DNA from: DASVDK01 sp036562265 [NCBI: Thermodesulfobacteriota bacterium]
GTDB taxonomy: Bacteria > DASVDK01
Direction of reading: 5' to 3'
Length of the DNA stretch: 5,734 nucleotides
Assembly (NCBI GenBank): GCA_036562265.1
Contig: DATCKS010000297.1
Location: 1-5,734 of the forward strand
Part shown: piece after piece, positions 5,216 through 5,734 of the stretch
Layout: the number at the start of each line of letters is the position of its first letter
Position numbering within the stretch: position 1 is the first letter of the stretch
Position numbers and translations under genes: made by a program
Notes under the pieces: model-generated
Databases searched by the model: none
Told to the model about the DNA's origin: nothing
What the model saw: only the letters and a program-made list of their open reading frames with translations

Positions 5216-5734
5216 TCAGGTGCGACGGCCGGCCATCCCCCGGCTCCGGTAGTACTCGATGGTCGCCCTGAGGCCGTCGTCGATGTCGACTCGAGGCTCC
5301 CAGCCGAGGAGGCGCCTGGCGAGCGTGATGTCCGGGCGGCGCACCTTCGGATCGTCCACGGGGAGCGGCTTGAAGACGATGCGGCTCGTACTGCCGGTGA
5401 GCCGCTTCACGCGCTCGGCGAACTCGAGCACCGTCCGCTCCTCGGGATTGCCCAGGTTGACCGGCCCGACGTAGTCGGAGTGGAGGAGCCGGTAGATCCC
5501 CTCGACCAGGTCGTCCACGTAGCAGAAGCTACGGGTCTGCGACCCGTCGCCGAAGACGGTGATGTCCTCGCCGGCCAGCGCCTGGAGCGTGAAGGCCGGC
5601 ACCACGCGGCCGTCGTGCGGGCGCATGCGGGGGCCGAACGTGTTGAAGATGCGCACGATCCGGACGTCGACGCCGTGCGCCCGGTGGTAGGCCATCGTCA
5701 TCGCCTCGGCGAAGCGCTTCGCCTCGTCGTAGAC
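5216..5734 (-). CDS. uxs: UDP-glucuronate decarboxylase (UDP-xylose synthase), C-terminal part
   Basis: The visible 172 residues are the C-terminal half of an extended SDR enzyme that decarboxylates UDP-glucuronate to UDP-xylose with bound NAD+. The 5' end lies beyond base 5734, and the frame is open to the edge. The first visible residues are [11 protein letters not shown], which carry the catalytic Tyr and Lys of the YxxxK motif (second and sixth visible residues). The family's characteristic [47 protein letters not shown] and [10 protein letters not shown] motifs follow in order. This set closely matches eukaryotic and bacterial UXS, including human UXS1 as I remember it, and separates it from dTDP-glucose dehydratases and GalE. 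The N-terminal NAD-binding half is missing, so completeness is unknown. The substrate would be the product of the nearby UDP-glucose dehydrogenase. The gene has the same orientation as the downstream operon but is separated from it by a 196-bp region with its own promoter. Confidence 0.93.
   Translation of the reverse strand, partial: VYDEAKRFAEAMTMAYHRAHGVDVRIVRIFNTFGPRMRPHDGRVVPAFTLQALAGEDITVFGDGSQTRSFCYVDDLVEGIYRLLHSDYVGPVNLGNPEERTVLEFAERVKRLTGSTSRIVFKPLPVDDPKVRRPDITLARRLLGWEPRVDIDDGLRATIEYYRSRGMAGRRT

Noticed and set aside
2698-5271. 857-codon plus-strand open frame antisense to ugd and the aminotransferase gene
   Set aside because: Its translation is low-complexity Arg/Asp/Glu/Leu-rich with no recognisable domain, it is antisense to two clearly conserved genes, and it runs through the promoter region.

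Overview
The window is about 70% G+C by eye and holds six protein-coding genes, all on the minus strand, so transcription runs from high to low coordinates. Both end genes are cut by the window edges. The strong third-position G/C bias leaves long open frames opposite and across the real genes. The composition and family mix suggest a high-GC, Gram-negative-like bacterium of the kind known mostly from environmental genomes (Rokubacteria/NC10, Myxococcota or Acidobacteriota would fit). The sequence alone does not fix the phylum.

Layout in transcription order: (1) 5734-5216, the C-terminal half of a UDP-glucuronate decarboxylase (UDP-xylose synthase); (2) 5215-5020, a 196-bp intergenic region, the only substantial non-coding stretch, with a very good sigma-54 (-24/-12) promoter at 5069-5054 and several short dyads upstream of it; (3) 5019-3604, a class III PLP-dependent aminotransferase of the acetylornithine/4-aminobutyrate type; (4) 3591-2263, UDP-glucose 6-dehydrogenase; (5) 2263-1328, a short GalE-like NAD-dependent sugar-nucleotide epimerase; (6) 1323-391, a ROK-family sugar kinase; (7) 387-1, the N-terminal part of an AI-2E/PerM-family membrane protein.

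Genes 3 to 7 are packed with gaps of 12, -1, 4 and 3 nt, so they look like one operon. The predicted sigma-54 start (about 5043) leaves a 24-nt leader with a GAGGA Shine-Dalgarno 8 nt before the aminotransferase ATG. Together the enzymes imply nucleotide-sugar supply: UDP-glucose to UDP-glucuronate (gene 4), UDP-glucuronate to UDP-xylose (gene 1), and C4 epimerisation of a UDP-sugar (gene 5), feeding a surface polysaccharide or glycan. The aminotransferase, sugar kinase and membrane protein are less obviously connected. No RNA genes, CRISPR arrays, insertion sequences or clear terminators were seen. Every gene belongs to a known family, so this is not an obviously new system. The most notable signal is the sigma-54 promoter heading a mixed aminotransferase and nucleotide-sugar operon.
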